From positions 1,426,001 through 1,490,000 of the forward strand of contig NZ_CP049259.1 in the NCBI RefSeq assembly GCF_011047315.1: DNA of 64,000 nt. The letters run 5' to 3'. The stretch is from Altererythrobacter sp. BO-6. Lineage in GTDB: Bacteria > Pseudomonadota > Alphaproteobacteria > Sphingomonadales > Sphingomonadaceae. A model generated the notes under the pieces. It was not told the DNA's origin and ran no database searches. It saw only the letters and a list, made by a program, of their open reading frames with translations. Position numbers and translations under genes: made by a program. Positions within the stretch are counted from its first letter, which is position 1. The number at the start of each line of letters is the position of its first letter. Of the stretch, positions 52,398 to 61,591 are shown one piece after another.

Positions 52398-53329
52398 AGC
52401 ATCCGTTTCAAAGCCGACATCACTGTGATGCGCGCGGTCAGCATGGCAAGCAAGACCCCTGCGATGGGAATGGCCACCAGCACCAGCCAATCCCCCTGCC
52501 CCAGATTGCCGCCCGCCACCATGCCGGAATCGATCGCGGCGAAGCGCCGTCCGATCAGCCAGACGGCCAATCCGCCGAGCAGCAACCCGGCCGCACCGCC
52601 CATAATAGCATCAATCGTGATGCCACGCTGGAATACTTGCGCAATCTGGCGATCGGTACCCCCCAGCAAGTGCACGATCTCCACTGTCTTGCGATGGTTG
52701 GTAAAGGTGCTGCGCGCCGCCAGCCACACTGCACCGGCGCTGGTAAAGGCGAGCAAGGCGATCAGCGTGAGTGCCAGATAGCGCAAGGCGGCGAGCGCGT
52801 CATAGACCGGGCGCAGCCAGTCCGACTGGGCATCGACCCGCGCCGTGGGAATCGCATCGACCAGCAAGGCGTTGATCCGCGCCACTTCCGCCTTGTCGGC
52901 GAGGCCGCTCAGCTGAACGTCGATCAGCGCCGGGATCGGCACTGCCGAATTGCCATCGTCCGTCGCCCCGATCCATGGCGCCAGCAGCTCGGCCAGTTCG
53001 CCCTCGGGGATCACGCGCAGGCCCGCCACGGCGGGATCGGCCTTGAGCAAGGCGGCCGCCTGCTCCGCCTGAGCCGCGCGCAGTTCGGCATTGGCCTCCA
53101 CGATCTGCACCGTCAGCGCGCCGGACAGATCGGCCTGCGCCCGATTGACCAAATTGCCCAGCGCCAGCCCGGCAGCCGCCGCCATCACGGTCAGCGCGAT
53201 CATGATCGCGATCACCCACGGCATCGGCCCGCTGGCCAGCCGGCGCGGGATCAGCCGCGCGGCCGGTCGCCCGCGGAAAGGCACCAGGTCGCGGATCAGC
53301 GAATGCGCAGTGACCGGGGCGTCGCTCAT
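52394..53329 (-). CDS. ftsX: Cell division protein FtsX (ABC transporter permease-like)
   Basis: A 311-residue inner membrane protein with four transmembrane helices: the first at about 33-55 ([20 protein letters not shown]), then a periplasmic loop of about 110 residues and three C-terminal helices separated by the [20 protein letters not shown] coupling region. With FtsE it activates peptidoglycan hydrolases at the septum. It overlaps ftsE by 4 bases (ATGA). Confidence 0.93.
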   Translation of the reverse strand: MSDAPVTAHSLIRDLVPFRGRPAARLIPRRLASGPMPWVIAIMIALTVMAAAAGLALGNLVNRAQADLSGALTVQIVEANAELRAAQAEQAAALLKADPAVAGLRVIPEGELAELLAPWIGATDDGNSAVPIPALIDVQLSGLADKAEVARINALLVDAIPTARVDAQSDWLRPVYDALAALRYLALTLIALLAFTSAGAVWLAARSTFTNHRKTVEIVHLLGGTDRQIAQVFQRGITIDAIMGGAAGLLLGGLAVWLIGRRFAAIDSGMVAGGNLGQGDWLVLVAIPIAGVLLAMLTARITVMSALKRML

Positions 53330-54069
53330 AGCAAGCTTTCGCTTTCGGTGGCGCGCGGCGCGGGCCGCGGCGGGAACCGCAAGGCACCGGTGGGATCGAG
53401 CAATTGCCCCTTTTGCAACCGCATGATCAGCGAATCCGGCACTTGCCGCAGCAGGTGGATGTCATGCGTTGCCACGATCACCGTGGTCCCCAGCCGGTTG
53501 AGCCGTTCGAACAGCTGCAGCAGTTTCAGCGCCATTTCCGGATCGACGTTGCCGGTGGGTTCGTCGGCAATCAGCAGGTCAGGCCGGCCAATCACCGCAC
53601 GGGCGATCGCCACGCGTTGCTGCTCGCCGCCTGACATCGTCGCCGGGATCGCGTCCATCCGCTGCGCCAGGCCAACCCACGCCAGCATATCGGCGACCGG
53701 CTTGGCGAGGTCCGCCTCGCGCACGCCCGCCACCCGGAGCGGCAGCGCGACATTGTCGAAGGCGGAAAGATGCTCGACCAGGCGGAAATCCTGGAACACC
53801 ACCCCCAGCCTGCGCCGGAACTGCGGCAGGCGCTCGCGCGGCAGGGTGATCATGTCATTCCCGAACATGCGGATTGCCCCGCGCGACGGGCGCTGCGCGA
53901 GGTAAAGCATCTTCAGCAGGCTGGTCTTGCCTGCCCCGCTGGCCCCAGTGAGGAAGTAGAACCGGCCGGGGAAAAGCGTGAAAGAAACGTCGCGCAACAC
54001 CTCTGGCTCGGTGCCGTAACGCAGCCCGACATTGTCGAAGGTGACGATTTCATCTGCCCCCGCGGTCAT
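53326..54069 (-). CDS. ftsE: Cell division ATP-binding protein FtsE
   Basis: A 247-residue ABC ATPase. Walker A is [12 protein letters not shown], the Q-loop is [18 protein letters not shown] as in FtsE, the signature is [14 protein letters not shown], Walker B is [12 protein letters not shown] and the H-loop is [13 protein letters not shown]. The C-terminal about 30 residues beyond the H-loop are Pro/Arg-rich. It works with FtsX in cell division. It heads the ftsE-ftsX-ydcF-plsC unit and is divergent from the zinc-ribbon gene. Confidence 0.95.
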   Translation of the reverse strand: MTAGADEIVTFDNVGLRYGTEPEVLRDVSFTLFPGRFYFLTGASGAGKTSLLKMLYLAQRPSRGAIRMFGNDMITLPRERLPQFRRRLGVVFQDFRLVEHLSAFDNVALPLRVAGVREADLAKPVADMLAWVGLAQRMDAIPATMSGGEQQRVAIARAVIGRPDLLIADEPTGNVDPEMALKLLQLFERLNRLGTTVIVATHDIHLLRQVPDSLIMRLQKGQLLDPTGALRFPPRPAPRATESESLL

Positions 54070-54224
54070 CGCGCGGCTCTATCCCAAGCAGGAGGCAGTG
54101 CAAGGCCAATCATCGCAAACCAGCGCATAGCGCGGCTTCGGTGTGGAAAAAAGGCGGGTTTGGCCGGGTGGCGGGCGCGCTGCCCTTGTTGCGCTGTGCG
54201 ACGCCGCTTACAGCGCAAGTTGCG

Positions 54225-55142
54225 ATGATTATTGCCTGTCCAGCCTGTCGCACGCGTTATGTCGTGCCTGACACGGCCATCGGCATCGATGGGCGGACGG
54301 TACGCTGCGCCAAGTGCAAGCACAGCTGGTTCCAGGAAGGGCCGTCGCTCGGCGACCGTCCGGCCAGGGTAGCCGAGTCTGCCGAAACCGCTCCGCCACC
54401 GCCGCCTGCGCCGCCTGCAGCCGAGGCTGAGGAGGCAGCGCCACCGCCACCAGCCGAGGAAACGGGTGAGCCGTCCAATCCGGACGCCCGGCCATCGGTC
54501 AGCCATTGGCGGTCAAACACGGCAGAACCGGAAGACGCGGCTCCAGCTCCCGTTGAAAAGCCCGTACCCGATGAGCCGCAAGAGCAGGTCGCAAAGCCCG
54601 AACCGCCTGCGCCAGTTGCGCCCGAGCCCGAGCCCGAGCCCGAGCCCCAAACCACTTATGTCGAGGACGACAGCGATTACTCGCAGTTCGACCATGAGCC
54701 ACCCTTCCGGCCCCGCCGCAACCCGCTGAAGCTGTGGACTGCGGCCGCGGTGCTGTTCTTCGTGGCCGCCAGTGGCGCCGCGATCGCCGTGAACTATTAC
54801 GGGCTGCCCAGTTGGGTGCCGATCGAGCGGCCGACCTTCGGCATGGAGCAGCCACAGCTAAAGCTCGAATTCCCGCCCGAACAGCAGGATCTGCGCACCC
54901 TGCCCAACGGCACCGAATACTTCGAAGTCAACGGATCGGTCACCAATACCGGCCGCAGCAGCAGCTCGGTCCCGCCGATCCTGATCGTGCTGCGCGATGA
55001 GCAGGATCGCATCGTCTACACTTGGGAACTGGCGCCGCCGCAGGCTGAGCTCGCCCCCGGTGAGACCGTTACCATTCGCGAAGCCATGGTCGATGTTCCG
55101 CGCTCTGCCAGCGTGGTCGAGATCGGCTGGAAGCCGGGCTGA
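54225..55142 (+). CDS. MJ0042-type zinc-ribbon, membrane-anchored protein
   Basis: A 305-residue protein with an N-terminal zinc ribbon (MIIACPACRTRYVVPDTAIG, then CAKCKHSWFQEG). A long Pro/Glu/Ala-rich linker (residues about 45-155, including an (EP)n run) leads to one transmembrane helix near 170-190 (LWTAAAVLFFVAASGAAIAV) and a C-terminal DUF3426-like domain (NGSVTNTGRSSSSVPPILIV). Cytoplasmic metal-binding head, periplasmic tail. Function unknown. The ATG at 54225 is placed at the start of the zinc ribbon. Confidence 0.88.
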   Translation: MIIACPACRTRYVVPDTAIGIDGRTVRCAKCKHSWFQEGPSLGDRPARVAESAETAPPPPPAPPAAEAEEAAPPPPAEETGEPSNPDARPSVSHWRSNTAEPEDAAPAPVEKPVPDEPQEQVAKPEPPAPVAPEPEPEPEPQTTYVEDDSDYSQFDHEPPFRPRRNPLKLWTAAAVLFFVAASGAAIAVNYYGLPSWVPIERPTFGMEQPQLKLEFPPEQQDLRTLPNGTEYFEVNGSVTNTGRSSSSVPPILIVLRDEQDRIVYTWELAPPQAELAPGETVTIREAMVDVPRSASVVEIGWKPG

Positions 55143-55248
55143 ACCCGGCACCGCAATCAATCGCGGTAAAGTGCTTGCGGAGCGGCACCGCTGTTGCTAG
55201 TGGCGCGCTCCTGTTCGCAAGGGGTTCAGGCTTCTTGAACGACTGGGT

Positions 55249-55335
55249 GCGGTCGTGGCGGAACTGGTAGACGCGCAACGTTGAGGTCGTTGTGGGCGAA
55301 AGCCCGTGGAAGTTCGAGTCTTCTCGACCGCACCA
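55249..55335 (+). tRNA. tRNA-Leu (GAG)
   Basis: An 87-nt tRNA with a long variable arm. The acceptor GCGGTCG pairs with CGACCGC, then A and an encoded CCA. The anticodon arm CAACGTTGAGGTCGTTG has anticodon GAG. The variable arm contains GGGCGAAAGCCC, and the T-arm has AGTTCGAGTCTT. Confidence 0.97.
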
Positions 55336-55372
55336 AACAGTCCTTCCCTGGTCCGGCAGGCGTGTTTCAGCC

Positions 55373-56461
55373 CTAGCTGCTGAAGCCCAGGCTTTCCGCC
55401 ACCGCTTCATTGACGATCCGCCCCTGGTGCACATTGAGCCCCGGCTTGAGATGCGGGTCGCGTTCGCAAGCAGCGATGCCGTGCTTCGCCAGCGCCAGGC
55501 CGAACGGCAGCGTCGCATTGTTCAGCGCATAGCTGGACGTATGCGGCACCGCGCCGGGCATGTTGGCCACGCAATAGTGGATGATGTCGTCAACCAGATA
55601 GGTCGGGTCTTCATGCGTGGTCGGCTTGGAGGTTTCGAAACAGCCGCCCTGGTCGATCGCGACGTCGACCAGCACCGCGCGGCGCTGCATCAATGACAGC
55701 ATATCGCGGGTGACGAGCCGCGGCGCGCTGGCGCCCGGCACCAGCACCGCGCCGATCACCACATCGGCGCGGGTGATCGCATCCTCGATCGTGCCGGCAT
55801 TGGAATAACGCGTGGTCGCGCGCCCCTGGAACAGCTCGTCCAGCATGCGGATGCGCGGCAGCGAGCGGTCGAGGATCTCGACATTGGCGCCGAGGCCCAC
55901 CGCCATGCGCGCGGCATGGGTGCCGACCACGCCGCCGCCGATCACCACCACCTTGGCAGGGAGCACGCCGGGCACGCCGCCCATCAATATGCCGCGCCCG
56001 CCATTATTGGCGTGGCTGGCATGGGCACTGGCTTCGATCGAGAGCCGGCCGGCCACTTCGCTCATCGGCGCGAGCAGCGGCAGCGAGCCATCGGGCGCGG
56101 TCACCGTTTCATAGGCAACCGCCGAAACGCCGGATTCCATCAGCCCGCGGGCCTGATCCGGATCGGGCGCGAGATGCAGGTAGGTGAACAGGATCTGCCC
56201 TTCGCGCAGCTGCACCCATTCGTTCGGCTGCGGTTCCTTGACCTTCACCACCATGTCGGCCCGCGCGAACACTTCTTCGGCGGTATCGACGATCTTCGCG
56301 CCGACCGCGCGGTAATCATCGTCCGACTTGGTGATGCCCGCACCGGCATGGGTTTCGACGATCACTTCATGCCCGCGCGCAACATATTCGCGCACGGCCT
56401 CAGGCGTCAGGCCGACGCGATATTCGTGGTTTTTGATTTCCTTGGGCACACCGACGAGCAT
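55373..56461 (-). CDS. ald: Alanine dehydrogenase
   Basis: A 362-residue NAD-dependent enzyme interconverting L-alanine and pyruvate plus ammonia. VGVPKEIKNHEYRVGLTPEA is the N-terminal signature, with HAGAGI, MVVKVKEPQPNEW and the Rossmann VVIGGGVVGTHAARMAVGLG. The active-site His and Asp are in ASAHASHANNGG and in the loop AVLVDVAIDQGGCFETSKPT. AGGAGAGG precedes the ATG. A good sigma-70 promoter is seen upstream, so it is probably monocistronic. Confidence 0.96.
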   Translation of the reverse strand: MLVGVPKEIKNHEYRVGLTPEAVREYVARGHEVIVETHAGAGITKSDDDYRAVGAKIVDTAEEVFARADMVVKVKEPQPNEWVQLREGQILFTYLHLAPDPDQARGLMESGVSAVAYETVTAPDGSLPLLAPMSEVAGRLSIEASAHASHANNGGRGILMGGVPGVLPAKVVVIGGGVVGTHAARMAVGLGANVEILDRSLPRIRMLDELFQGRATTRYSNAGTIEDAITRADVVIGAVLVPGASAPRLVTRDMLSLMQRRAVLVDVAIDQGGCFETSKPTTHEDPTYLVDDIIHYCVANMPGAVPHTSSYALNNATLPFGLALAKHGIAACERDPHLKPGLNVHQGRIVNEAVAESLGFSS

Positions 56462-56501
56462 GGGGGACCTCTCCTGTGAGACTCGGCTGGGATACCGCCC
56501 A

Positions 56502-56530
56502 AGTATACAGCAAGGGTCATAAAGTTACAA
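56502..56530 (-). promoter_or_regulatory. Predicted sigma-70 promoter of ald
   Basis: On the minus strand TTGTAA (56525-56530) and TATACT (56502-56507) are separated by exactly 17 bases, 41 bases upstream of the ald ATG. It lies in the short gap after the acyl-CoA dehydrogenase gene. Confidence 0.6.
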
Positions 56531-56542
56531 TCGATACTAATT

Positions 56543-57832
56543 TTATTCGCCCATCGTCCCGCGCTTCGGCCCCAGGTACCCGAACAGATACGCCGCCACC
56601 TTGCGCATCTGGATCTCTTCCGCGCCTTCGGTGATGCGGTAACGGCGGTGGTGGCGATAGATGTGCTCGAACGGCTTGTGCCGCGAATAGCCGATCCCGC
56701 CATGCACCTGCATCGCCCGGTCGGCCGCTTCGCACACCAGCCGGTTCGCCCAGTAATTGCACATGCTGACCTTGTCGGAAATCGTCCGCTCGATCTCCTC
56801 ATGCGGCATGTTGTCCATTTCCCACGCGGTCTTGTAGATCAGCAGGCGCAGCATCTCGCACTGGGTTGCCAGCTCTACCAGCGGGAACTGGATCGCCTGG
56901 TTCTTCGCCAGCTCCTCGCCGAAAGGCTTGCGCTGGCGCGCGTATTTCACGCTTTCATTGACGCAATAGGTCGCCGCGCCGAGCGAAGACGCCGCCTGGC
57001 GGATGCGGTTCTGGTGGACAAAGCTTTGCGCCAGCGCCAGCCCGCGCCCCTCGACGCCGAGGATCGCGCTTTCCGGCACCCAGACGTTGGTGACGCTGAG
57101 CCGCGGATGATCGGTCGGCATGTTGAAGGTCCACATCCACTCCTCGATTTCGAGGCCCGGTGTGGGGTTTGGGACGAGCAGGCAGGTGATCCCGCTGGCA
57201 TCGCCATCCTTGCCGCTGGTGCGGCAGAACATCGCGCAATGCGTGGCGACATGCATGCCGGTGATCCACATCTTCTCGCCATTGATCAACCAGCCATCCA
57301 CGCCATCGCGGGTCTCGCGCACGGCGCGCGTTTCCATATGCGTCGCGTCTGATCCGTGATGCGGTTCGGTGAGGCCGAAGGCGACGCGGCGCGTGCCTTC
57401 GAAGCCGCCAAGGATGAATTCCTGCTTCTGCTCCTCCGTGCCCCATTGCTCGAACATCTCGACGAACGGAAAATTGCCGACGATGCTGTGTTCGTTCTGC
57501 AGATCGTTGTGCAAGCCCAGCCCGCGCTGCGCGAAGCGGTCGCGGATCACCGCCATCCAGAGGTTGCTGCCGTCCTTCCCGCCGTATTTCTTCGGCGCGG
57601 TGAAGCGCCAGTGCCCGGCCTTGTCGGCGCGGCGCTTCGCCTCCCACAGCAATTCTTCCCATTCCTCGCGCGGCAAGCCGCCCGTTTCGAAATTGGTCCG
57701 CGCCCATTCGCGGCGGTGGTCGAAGAAGCGGATATTGTCGTCCTGCTGTTCGAGCGGGGTGATCTCATCCGCGATGAATTGGACCAGCTCGGCGTAATAG
57801 TCCTCAAGCGCCTGCGGGATGGTGAAATCCAT
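56543..57832 (-). CDS. Acyl-CoA dehydrogenase family protein (ACAD10/11-like)
   Basis: A 429-residue flavoprotein. The N-terminal helical domain has LEDYYAELVQFIADEITPLE. FGLTEPHHGSDATHMETRA and MWITGMHVATHCAMF are the flavin/substrate-binding middle domain, and the C-terminal helices have IRQAASSLGAATYCVNESV, then QVHGGIGYSRHKPFEHIYRH. The length and middle domain fit the ACAD10/11 and LvaC group, which remove phosphate from 4-phospho-acyl-CoA. It shares one base with the phosphotransferase stop codon (TGATG) and is the third gene of an ALDH-kinase-ACAD unit. Confidence 0.88.
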   Translation of the reverse strand: MDFTIPQALEDYYAELVQFIADEITPLEQQDDNIRFFDHRREWARTNFETGGLPREEWEELLWEAKRRADKAGHWRFTAPKKYGGKDGSNLWMAVIRDRFAQRGLGLHNDLQNEHSIVGNFPFVEMFEQWGTEEQKQEFILGGFEGTRRVAFGLTEPHHGSDATHMETRAVRETRDGVDGWLINGEKMWITGMHVATHCAMFCRTSGKDGDASGITCLLVPNPTPGLEIEEWMWTFNMPTDHPRLSVTNVWVPESAILGVEGRGLALAQSFVHQNRIRQAASSLGAATYCVNESVKYARQRKPFGEELAKNQAIQFPLVELATQCEMLRLLIYKTAWEMDNMPHEEIERTISDKVSMCNYWANRLVCEAADRAMQVHGGIGYSRHKPFEHIYRHHRRYRITEGAEEIQMRKVAAYLFGYLGPKRGTMGE

Positions 57833-59184
57833 CAGTCCTCTCCTGTCCATTTCTTCCGGGCGACCGCGAGTGCGGGGTATTTCGGGGAGTCGACCATCAC
57901 TTTCCCCAGTGCCATGAGTCGCAAATCGTCGAGGATTTCCGGGTCGTCATGTAGCCCATACTTCAACAGCGCGTCGGACAAACTGCGATTCCAAGGGGAC
58001 ACAAGGTAAGCCTCGCTCTCACGCGCAATTATTCCCAAGGCGTTACAAGCTACTGCATGTTGGAAGCGATCGTGCGCTTGCATGTCATCTTTAATCGTGG
58101 CCAACCAATCCAAGACAGCTGTTGCGATCTCGCCAAATCTTGCTTCGCTCAAGGTCGAAAACTTGCGCTGGATCAGAGACGTGTCCAGCGGCTTCCGTGG
58201 AAGCTCTTGCCAAATCTCCTCCTCCAGCAGCATCAGCAGGTCGAGTTCCTGCTCGCTGGTGCGGCGCGAGATCACCACGCGTTCGAGCGAGCGGTCCGAT
58301 CCCTCGCGCCAGGTCTTCGCGCATTTGAGGCAGCCCAGCGCCCACCACACGGTGCGGTGGATCAGCCAGTAGCGGAACCGCTCGCGGTCCACCGTCCGCC
58401 CGCTTTCCGCCTCATAGGCCGCGAAATAGTCGTCCAGCGAACCCAGCCCCAGCGCGGGCCGGTCGTACCGGGCAAAGCGCCACACTGCCATGCAGCCGAA
58501 GGCCAAGTCCTCATGCGGGTCGCCGAAATGCGCCAGCTCCCAATCTAGCACGCCGGTGAGATGGCCATCCTTGGCAAGGATATTGCCCATGCGATAATCG
58601 CCATGGTTGAGCACCGGCGCGCACTCATCCGGGCAATTGTCTTCCATCCATTTGAGGCCCAGCGCGATGATCGGACGATCGCCACCCGCTTCCTCGAACT
58701 GCTGCCGCAAATCGGCAATCGCCGCACGATAGTCCATCACCGGTGCATCAGCGGGCAGGTCCTCGCGGCTCAGCGAATGGATCCGCGCCAGATCGCGCGC
58801 CGCTTCGCGCAGGATCGTGTCCGCCCCGTCCATCGCCAGGATGTCTTTGGGATTGGACGTGCCCGGCAGCGCGCGCATGATGAAGCCGCTGCCCAGCCCA
58901 TCGCTTTCCTGCAGCACCGTCAGCACTTCGGGCGCGGTCACCCCCGCGGCCCGTGCCGCCTCGATCACCGCCGCTTCGCTGGCGTGGCTCATCGGGCGAT
59001 TGGCGATGAAGGCAAGCGAAGGCGCGCGGCGCAGGATCAGATCCTCGCCACCTGTCGCGAACCGCCAGCTTTCCATGGTCGCGCCGCCGGTCAGCCGCGT
59101 CAGGCCGGTGGAAGCGGAAAGCCCGACCCGCGCCAGCGCGCGGGCCAGGCCCAGTTCGATCGGGTTTGGTACGTCCCCGCTCAC
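57832..59184 (-). CDS. APH-type phosphotransferase with C-terminal DUF6285-like extension
   Basis: A 450-residue kinase-fold protein. The N-lobe has LILRRAPSLAF. The C-lobe has the catalytic LNHGDYRMGNIL (H194, D196, N201) and the metal-binding VLDWELAHFGDPHEDLA (D214). From residue about 335 a further helical part of about 110 residues (DRFQHAVACNALGIIARESE) resembles DUF6285. The kinase part is like LvaA and the N-terminus of ACAD10/11. The start is a GTG 4 bases after the aldehyde dehydrogenase stop. Bases 57960-58200, coding the C-terminal extension, are visibly less GC-rich than the rest. Confidence 0.87.
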   Translation of the reverse strand: MSGDVPNPIELGLARALARVGLSASTGLTRLTGGATMESWRFATGGEDLILRRAPSLAFIANRPMSHASEAAVIEAARAAGVTAPEVLTVLQESDGLGSGFIMRALPGTSNPKDILAMDGADTILREAARDLARIHSLSREDLPADAPVMDYRAAIADLRQQFEEAGGDRPIIALGLKWMEDNCPDECAPVLNHGDYRMGNILAKDGHLTGVLDWELAHFGDPHEDLAFGCMAVWRFARYDRPALGLGSLDDYFAAYEAESGRTVDRERFRYWLIHRTVWWALGCLKCAKTWREGSDRSLERVVISRRTSEQELDLLMLLEEEIWQELPRKPLDTSLIQRKFSTLSEARFGEIATAVLDWLATIKDDMQAHDRFQHAVACNALGIIARESEAYLVSPWNRSLSDALLKYGLHDDPEILDDLRLMALGKVMVDSPKYPALAVARKKWTGED

Positions 59185-59188
59185 TTAC

Positions 59189-60616
59189 TTAAGCGGGGAC
59201 ATTGTCCTTCTTCACGGTGATCACCTGCGGATAGGTGAACTCCTTGAGGCCATCGAGCCCGTATTCCGCGCCAAAGCCGGACTGCTTGTGCCCGCCGAAC
59301 GGCGTGAAGGGCGAAAGGTGCAGGTATTCGTTGATCCACACCGTGCCGGTTTCGAGCTGTTCGGCGATCTCCACGCCCTTTTCCGGGTTGCCGGTCCACA
59401 CCGCGCCGGCGAGGCCATAGTCCGAATTGTTGGCGCGCTGGATCACCTCTTCCTCAGTCGAGAATTTCATCAGCGGCATGACCGGGCCGAACTGTTCCTC
59501 GGCCACGATCCGCGCGTCTTCGGGCGGGTTGTCGAGGATGGTGATCGGCACGTAATAGCCGGTGCCCGAAGGATCGACATCACCCCCGGTAAGGAATTTG
59601 TAGCCATTGTCCTTGGCATCCTGGATCAGCTCGAGCACGCGCTCATACTGCTTCTTGTTCTGGATCGGGCCCACGCCGGTGCCCTGCTGCGATCCGTCGC
59701 CCACTTTCACCGTCTTGGCGTAGTCGGCAATTGCCTGGCTCAGCTCGTCATAGATATCCTCATGGATATAGACGCGCTTCGCCGCGACGCAGATCTGGCC
59801 TGCGTTCGAGAAGCTCGACCAGAACAGCTGTTCGGCCACCTTCTTGGGATCGGCATCGGGCAGCACGATCGAGGCGTCATTGCCGCCGAGCTCCAGGGTG
59901 ATGCGCTTCAAGTCAGCCGATGCGCCTTCCATGATCTTCTTGCCCGTCGCGGTCGAGCCGGTGAAGGTGATCTTGTCGATATCGGGGTGCTGGGTGATCA
60001 GCGGGCCGAGGCTGTCCTCACCCGTGATGATGTTGACCGTTCCCGCCGGCACCTTGTCCGCAATCAGCTCGGCGATGCGCAGCGTCGTCAACGGGGTGAA
60101 GGGCGAAGGCTTGAGCACGATGGTGCAGCCGCTCATCAGCGCAGGCACGATCTTCTGCACCGCCATCATCACCGGGAAATTCCACGGCACGATCCCGCCG
60201 ACCACGCCCACCGGCACCCGGCGGGTGCGCGACAGGCGCGTGTCGCTATCCTCGTTGATCACGTCTTCCAGCTTGAGCGTGGACTGCGCCGCCGACATGC
60301 CGGCCGCGCCATAGATCTCGCCCTTGGCCTGCTCATGCGGCTTGCCCTGTTCGCTGGTCAGCAGGCGATAGAGCTCTTCCGCGTTTTCCTTGATCGCGCC
60401 AGAGATTGCCATGCAGGCGGCCTGGCGCTCCTCGAACGGTGTGTTCTTCCAGCTCTTGAACGCGCGGCGCGCGGCGGCAACCGCCTGGTCAAGCTCGGCC
60501 TTGCCGCATTTCGGCACCTGGCCGATCACTTGCTCGTTGGCGGGATTGACCACGTCGCACCACTCGCCGGTGGTGATCATCTGGCCGTCGATCAGGTTCT
60601 TGTACTGGGTGACCAT
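59189..60616 (-). CDS. NAD(P)+-dependent aldehyde dehydrogenase
   Basis: A 475-residue ALDH superfamily enzyme oxidising an aldehyde to the acid. The cofactor-binding VVGGIVPWNFPVMMAVQKI and ITFTGSTATGKKIM are followed by the general base Glu in ITLELGGNDAS and the catalytic Cys in FSNAGQICVAAKRVYI. A closing segment is FGGHKQSGFGAEYGLDGL. The ATG at 60616 has GAGAGGA upstream. It heads a unit with the APH-type kinase and the acyl-CoA dehydrogenase. A 4-hydroxyaldehyde or similar substrate is possible from that context, but not shown. Confidence 0.93.
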   Translation of the reverse strand: MVTQYKNLIDGQMITTGEWCDVVNPANEQVIGQVPKCGKAELDQAVAAARRAFKSWKNTPFEERQAACMAISGAIKENAEELYRLLTSEQGKPHEQAKGEIYGAAGMSAAQSTLKLEDVINEDSDTRLSRTRRVPVGVVGGIVPWNFPVMMAVQKIVPALMSGCTIVLKPSPFTPLTTLRIAELIADKVPAGTVNIITGEDSLGPLITQHPDIDKITFTGSTATGKKIMEGASADLKRITLELGGNDASIVLPDADPKKVAEQLFWSSFSNAGQICVAAKRVYIHEDIYDELSQAIADYAKTVKVGDGSQQGTGVGPIQNKKQYERVLELIQDAKDNGYKFLTGGDVDPSGTGYYVPITILDNPPEDARIVAEEQFGPVMPLMKFSTEEEVIQRANNSDYGLAGAVWTGNPEKGVEIAEQLETGTVWINEYLHLSPFTPFGGHKQSGFGAEYGLDGLKEFTYPQVITVKKDNVPA

Positions 60617-60706
60617 GGGGTCCTCTCTCCGCTTGTCTGAATTGGGGGTATCGCGAGTCGCCAAGATGGGGCGCATGACCCCGCAGGGCAATCACTTTCG
60701 CTACCG

Positions 60707-60712
60707 ATTATA
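60707..60712 (-). promoter_or_regulatory. Possible -10 element (TATAAT) upstream of the aldehyde dehydrogenase operon
   Basis: A perfect TATAAT on the minus strand lies about 90 bases before the ALDH start codon. No good -35 is seen at the right distance, so the promoter is weakly supported. Confidence 0.35.
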
Positions 60713-60800
60713 GGCAAGCGGTGCCCTGCTCGCGCCTATCCATTGCGCTATGCAACCGATCGCGTAATGACGGCCCGGAATCAATCTGAAGGAATCCCCA

Positions 60801-61493
60801 ATGGCCGATCTCGTCATCTATGGCAGCCCCGTTTCGCCCTTCGTGCGCAAGGTAGAGGCGGTGTGCCTCGAAAAGGGCGTCGATTACGAGGTCGAAGCGG
60901 TCAATGTGTTCGATCCGCCAGCATGGTTCCGCGAAATCAGCCCGATGAAGCGCATTCCGGTGCTGCGCGACCGCTCGATCGCCGAAGAGGGCGTGGCGGG
61001 CACGATCGCGGATTCCAGCGCAATCTGCGGCTATATCGAGCGCAAGCACCCGGAAACGCCGGTCTATCCGGCAGCGGCATTTGCCTATGGCCGCGCGCTG
61101 TTCGTGGAGGAATATGCCGACACGCATCTGGCGGCGAGCGGCGGGCTGGGCATCTTCCGCCCGATCTTCTTTGCGATCAACCAGGGCAAGGAGCCCGATC
61201 TCGACACTGCCCGGGCGACCTGGGCAGAGAAGATGCCGGATATCCTCGGCTGGCTCGATAGCGCGCTGGGTGACGCGGAATTCTATGCGGGCGAGGCGAT
61301 GTCGATCGCCGATATCACGGTGACCACATGCCTGATGCAGCTGGACCTGGTGGCTGACGTGCCGCTGGACGGGTACCCGGCGCTCGCCGCCCACCAGCAG
61401 CGCATGCGCGCGCGCGAATCGATCGCGGCGCCCTATGCCCGGGCCGAGAAATTCATCCGCCGGGCCGTGCCCCAACCTTTCAGCCTCGCCTGA
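60801..61493 (+). CDS. Glutathione S-transferase family protein
   Basis: A 230-residue GST. The N-terminal thioredoxin-fold domain starts LVIYGSPVSPFVRKVEAVC with a catalytic Ser/Cys-type SPFVRK motif. ISPMKRIPVL and ADSSAICGYIERKHPE bind glutathione. The C-terminal domain has GEAMSIADITVTTCLMQLDL. AAGGAATCCCC precedes the ATG. It is divergent from the ALDH operon and may detoxify reactive aldehydes or their conjugates, but that rests only on position. Confidence 0.92.
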   Translation: MADLVIYGSPVSPFVRKVEAVCLEKGVDYEVEAVNVFDPPAWFREISPMKRIPVLRDRSIAEEGVAGTIADSSAICGYIERKHPETPVYPAAAFAYGRALFVEEYADTHLAASGGLGIFRPIFFAINQGKEPDLDTARATWAEKMPDILGWLDSALGDAEFYAGEAMSIADITVTTCLMQLDLVADVPLDGYPALAAHQQRMRARESIAAPYARAEKFIRRAVPQPFSLA

Positions 61494-61591
61494 TCAATCG
61501 GGGTTAATGCGCCGGGGCTAACCATTTATTTGCGATGCCGCGGCATTGAGCGATAAGGCTTGAAGGCGAAGCGCAGCGACAGGGGAAATGC

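Noticed and set aside
54625..54650. GAGCCC tandem repeat as a phase-variable tract
   Set aside because: It encodes an in-frame (EP)n run in the linker of the zinc-ribbon protein; unit length is a multiple of 3, so slippage would not switch the gene off.
61543..61554. Perfect palindrome ATGCCGCGGCAT before mtnP as an operator
   Set aside because: A 12-bp GC-rich palindrome is easily expected by chance in this composition and is not repeated near other genes.
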